Part shown: one piece after another, positions 6,411 through 6,940 of the stretch
Position numbering within the stretch: the first letter of the stretch is position 1
Layout of the letters: the number at the start of each line of letters is the position of its first letter
Assembly (NCBI GenBank): GCA_018064545.1
Contig: JAGHUY010000313.1
Coordinates: 1 to 6,940, forward strand
Direction: 5' to 3'
Length of the DNA stretch: 6,940 nt
From: Candidatus Apopatosoma intestinale
GTDB lineage: Bacteria > Bacillota > Clostridia > Oscillospirales > CAG-272
The notes under the pieces: model-generated
Databases searched by the model: none
What the model was told of the DNA's origin: nothing
The model's input: the letters and a program-made list of their open reading frames with translations, nothing else
Program-made: the position numbers and the translations under genes

Positions 6411-6940
6411 TTATTGGGGTTCAGCCCAAATGAAATACCCGCCCCGATTGTCCGGTGAAACCGTGATTTTCCAGTCCCCGTCGGGAAGAAAGAGCAGTCC
6501 GTCGTCCGGAATCTGCCGGGAAATCCGATAATCGCCGTAAGCATAATACGTTCCGAGTTCAAACAGATCATAATACTCTTCGAGCGTAATATGGCTTCGC
6601 GTGATGATCTCGGCATGAGGAACCCCCACATACCGCAAATGCCACGGTTCATACGTCACCATCGTGGTTTTCCGTCCCCAGTAGGGATAGCGGATGATGA
6701 AACCGAAACGAGCCGCGTTCTTCTCCATCCATTTGCCGCAATCGCTGAGGATGAAGCGACGCGCGGCATAACCGTCCGCCTTGATGTCCACAGCCAATCC
6801 GCATTGGTGCTCACTCGTCCCCGCCTCCACCGCCACATCCGGCGTGCTGGCATATAACGCTTCCTGTTCCTCAAAAGTCCGATAGGCACTGGTCACAATG
6901 GGATCGCTTCCCGTCTCCTCCCGGCAGGCGGCAAAGAGTT
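6411..6940 (-). CDS. VanY-type D-Ala-D-Ala carboxypeptidase (peptidase M15B), 5' end cut by window
   Basis: The frame stays open from a TAA at 6411-6413 to the right edge, giving the last 175 residues. The family removes the terminal D-Ala from peptidoglycan stem peptides outside the membrane. The M15B zinc site is complete: SEHQCGLAVDI (visible residues 42-52) supplies His44 and Asp51, and EPWHLRYVG (97-105) supplies the catalytic Glu97 and ligand His100. Upstream TSAYRTFEEQ with Arg20 matches the SxYR substrate-binding motif. The N-terminus, with any signal peptide or membrane anchor, lies beyond the window. A GTG at 6894-6896 is in frame but is not the start, because it falls inside the conserved domain. 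After the catalytic domain, about 50 residues (126-175) continue into a beta-rich, aromatic tail ending in GGYFIWAEPQ, longer than many VanY proteins. The gene sits upstream of dapF-dapL but is separated by a terminator. Confidence 0.92.
   Translation of the reverse strand, partial: LFAACREETGSDPIVTSAYRTFEEQEALYASTPDVAVEAGTSEHQCGLAVDIKADGYAARRFILSDCGKWMEKNAARFGFIIRYPYWGRKTTMVTYEPWHLRYVGVPHAEIITRSHITLEEYYDLFELGTYYAYGDYRISRQIPDDGLLFLPDGDWKITVSPDNRGGYFIWAEPQ

Noticed and set aside
6191..6652. Minus-strand open frame across the inverted-repeat element
   Set aside because: It overlaps the VanY gene in another frame, then crosses a terminator hairpin and both repeat arms; the protein is not family-like.
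6894..6896. GTG as the start of the VanY gene
   Set aside because: The frame continues upstream without a stop to the window edge, and this GTG lies within the conserved SAYR region of the M15B domain.
1..6940. CRISPR array, tRNA or rRNA gene, transposase, toxin-antitoxin or defence genes
   Set aside because: I found no direct-repeat array, cloverleaf or rRNA-like sequence, and no open frame with recognisable mobile or defence motifs.

Overview
The window looks like chromosomal DNA of a low-complexity Firmicute, most likely an uncultured Clostridia (Oscillospiraceae or Christensenellales type). The pointers are strong AGGAGG-type ribosome binding sites, tight minus-strand operons with overlapping stops and starts, GC-rich coding sequence with AT-rich gaps, and the pairing of an LL-diaminopimelate aminotransferase with DapF. 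This is an inference from gene content and style, not a species call. All seven products belong to known families. I did not find a convincing undescribed system.

Layout: the left edge (1-946) holds two plus-strand genes, the C-terminal end of a ROK-family protein and a complete GmhA-like SIS-domain sugar-phosphate isomerase. They converge on the minus-strand genes across a strong bidirectional hairpin terminator at 971-993. Positions 1014-4040 (minus strand) hold an apparent operon reading Nudix hydrolase, glycerol kinase (glpK), alpha/beta hydrolase of the monoacylglycerol-lipase type, driven from a good sigma-A-like promoter at 4110-4138. Positions 4171-6187 (minus strand) hold dapF followed by dapL with a 14-nt overlap. 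The right edge (6411-6940) is the C-terminal 175 residues of a VanY-type D-Ala-D-Ala carboxypeptidase, also on the minus strand. Between it and dapF lies a 120-bp element bounded by perfect 18-bp inverted repeats, with an intrinsic terminator inside.

How the genes fit together: DapL converts tetrahydrodipicolinate to LL-diaminopimelate and DapF converts that to meso-diaminopimelate, the cross-linking residue of peptidoglycan. The neighbouring carboxypeptidase trims peptidoglycan stem peptides, so the right half has a cell-wall theme. In the middle operon, the hydrolase could release glycerol from acylglycerols and GlpK would phosphorylate it, with the Nudix enzyme probably a nucleotide-sugar or ADP-ribose housekeeping function. 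The left pair suggests phosphosugar metabolism, with the substrate unknown.

The most useful second looks are the inverted-repeat element, the loss of the PTS-regulated histidine in GlpK, and the lipase-glycerol kinase linkage. No tRNA, rRNA, CRISPR array or transposase was seen, and no gene-free stretch exceeds 300 bases.
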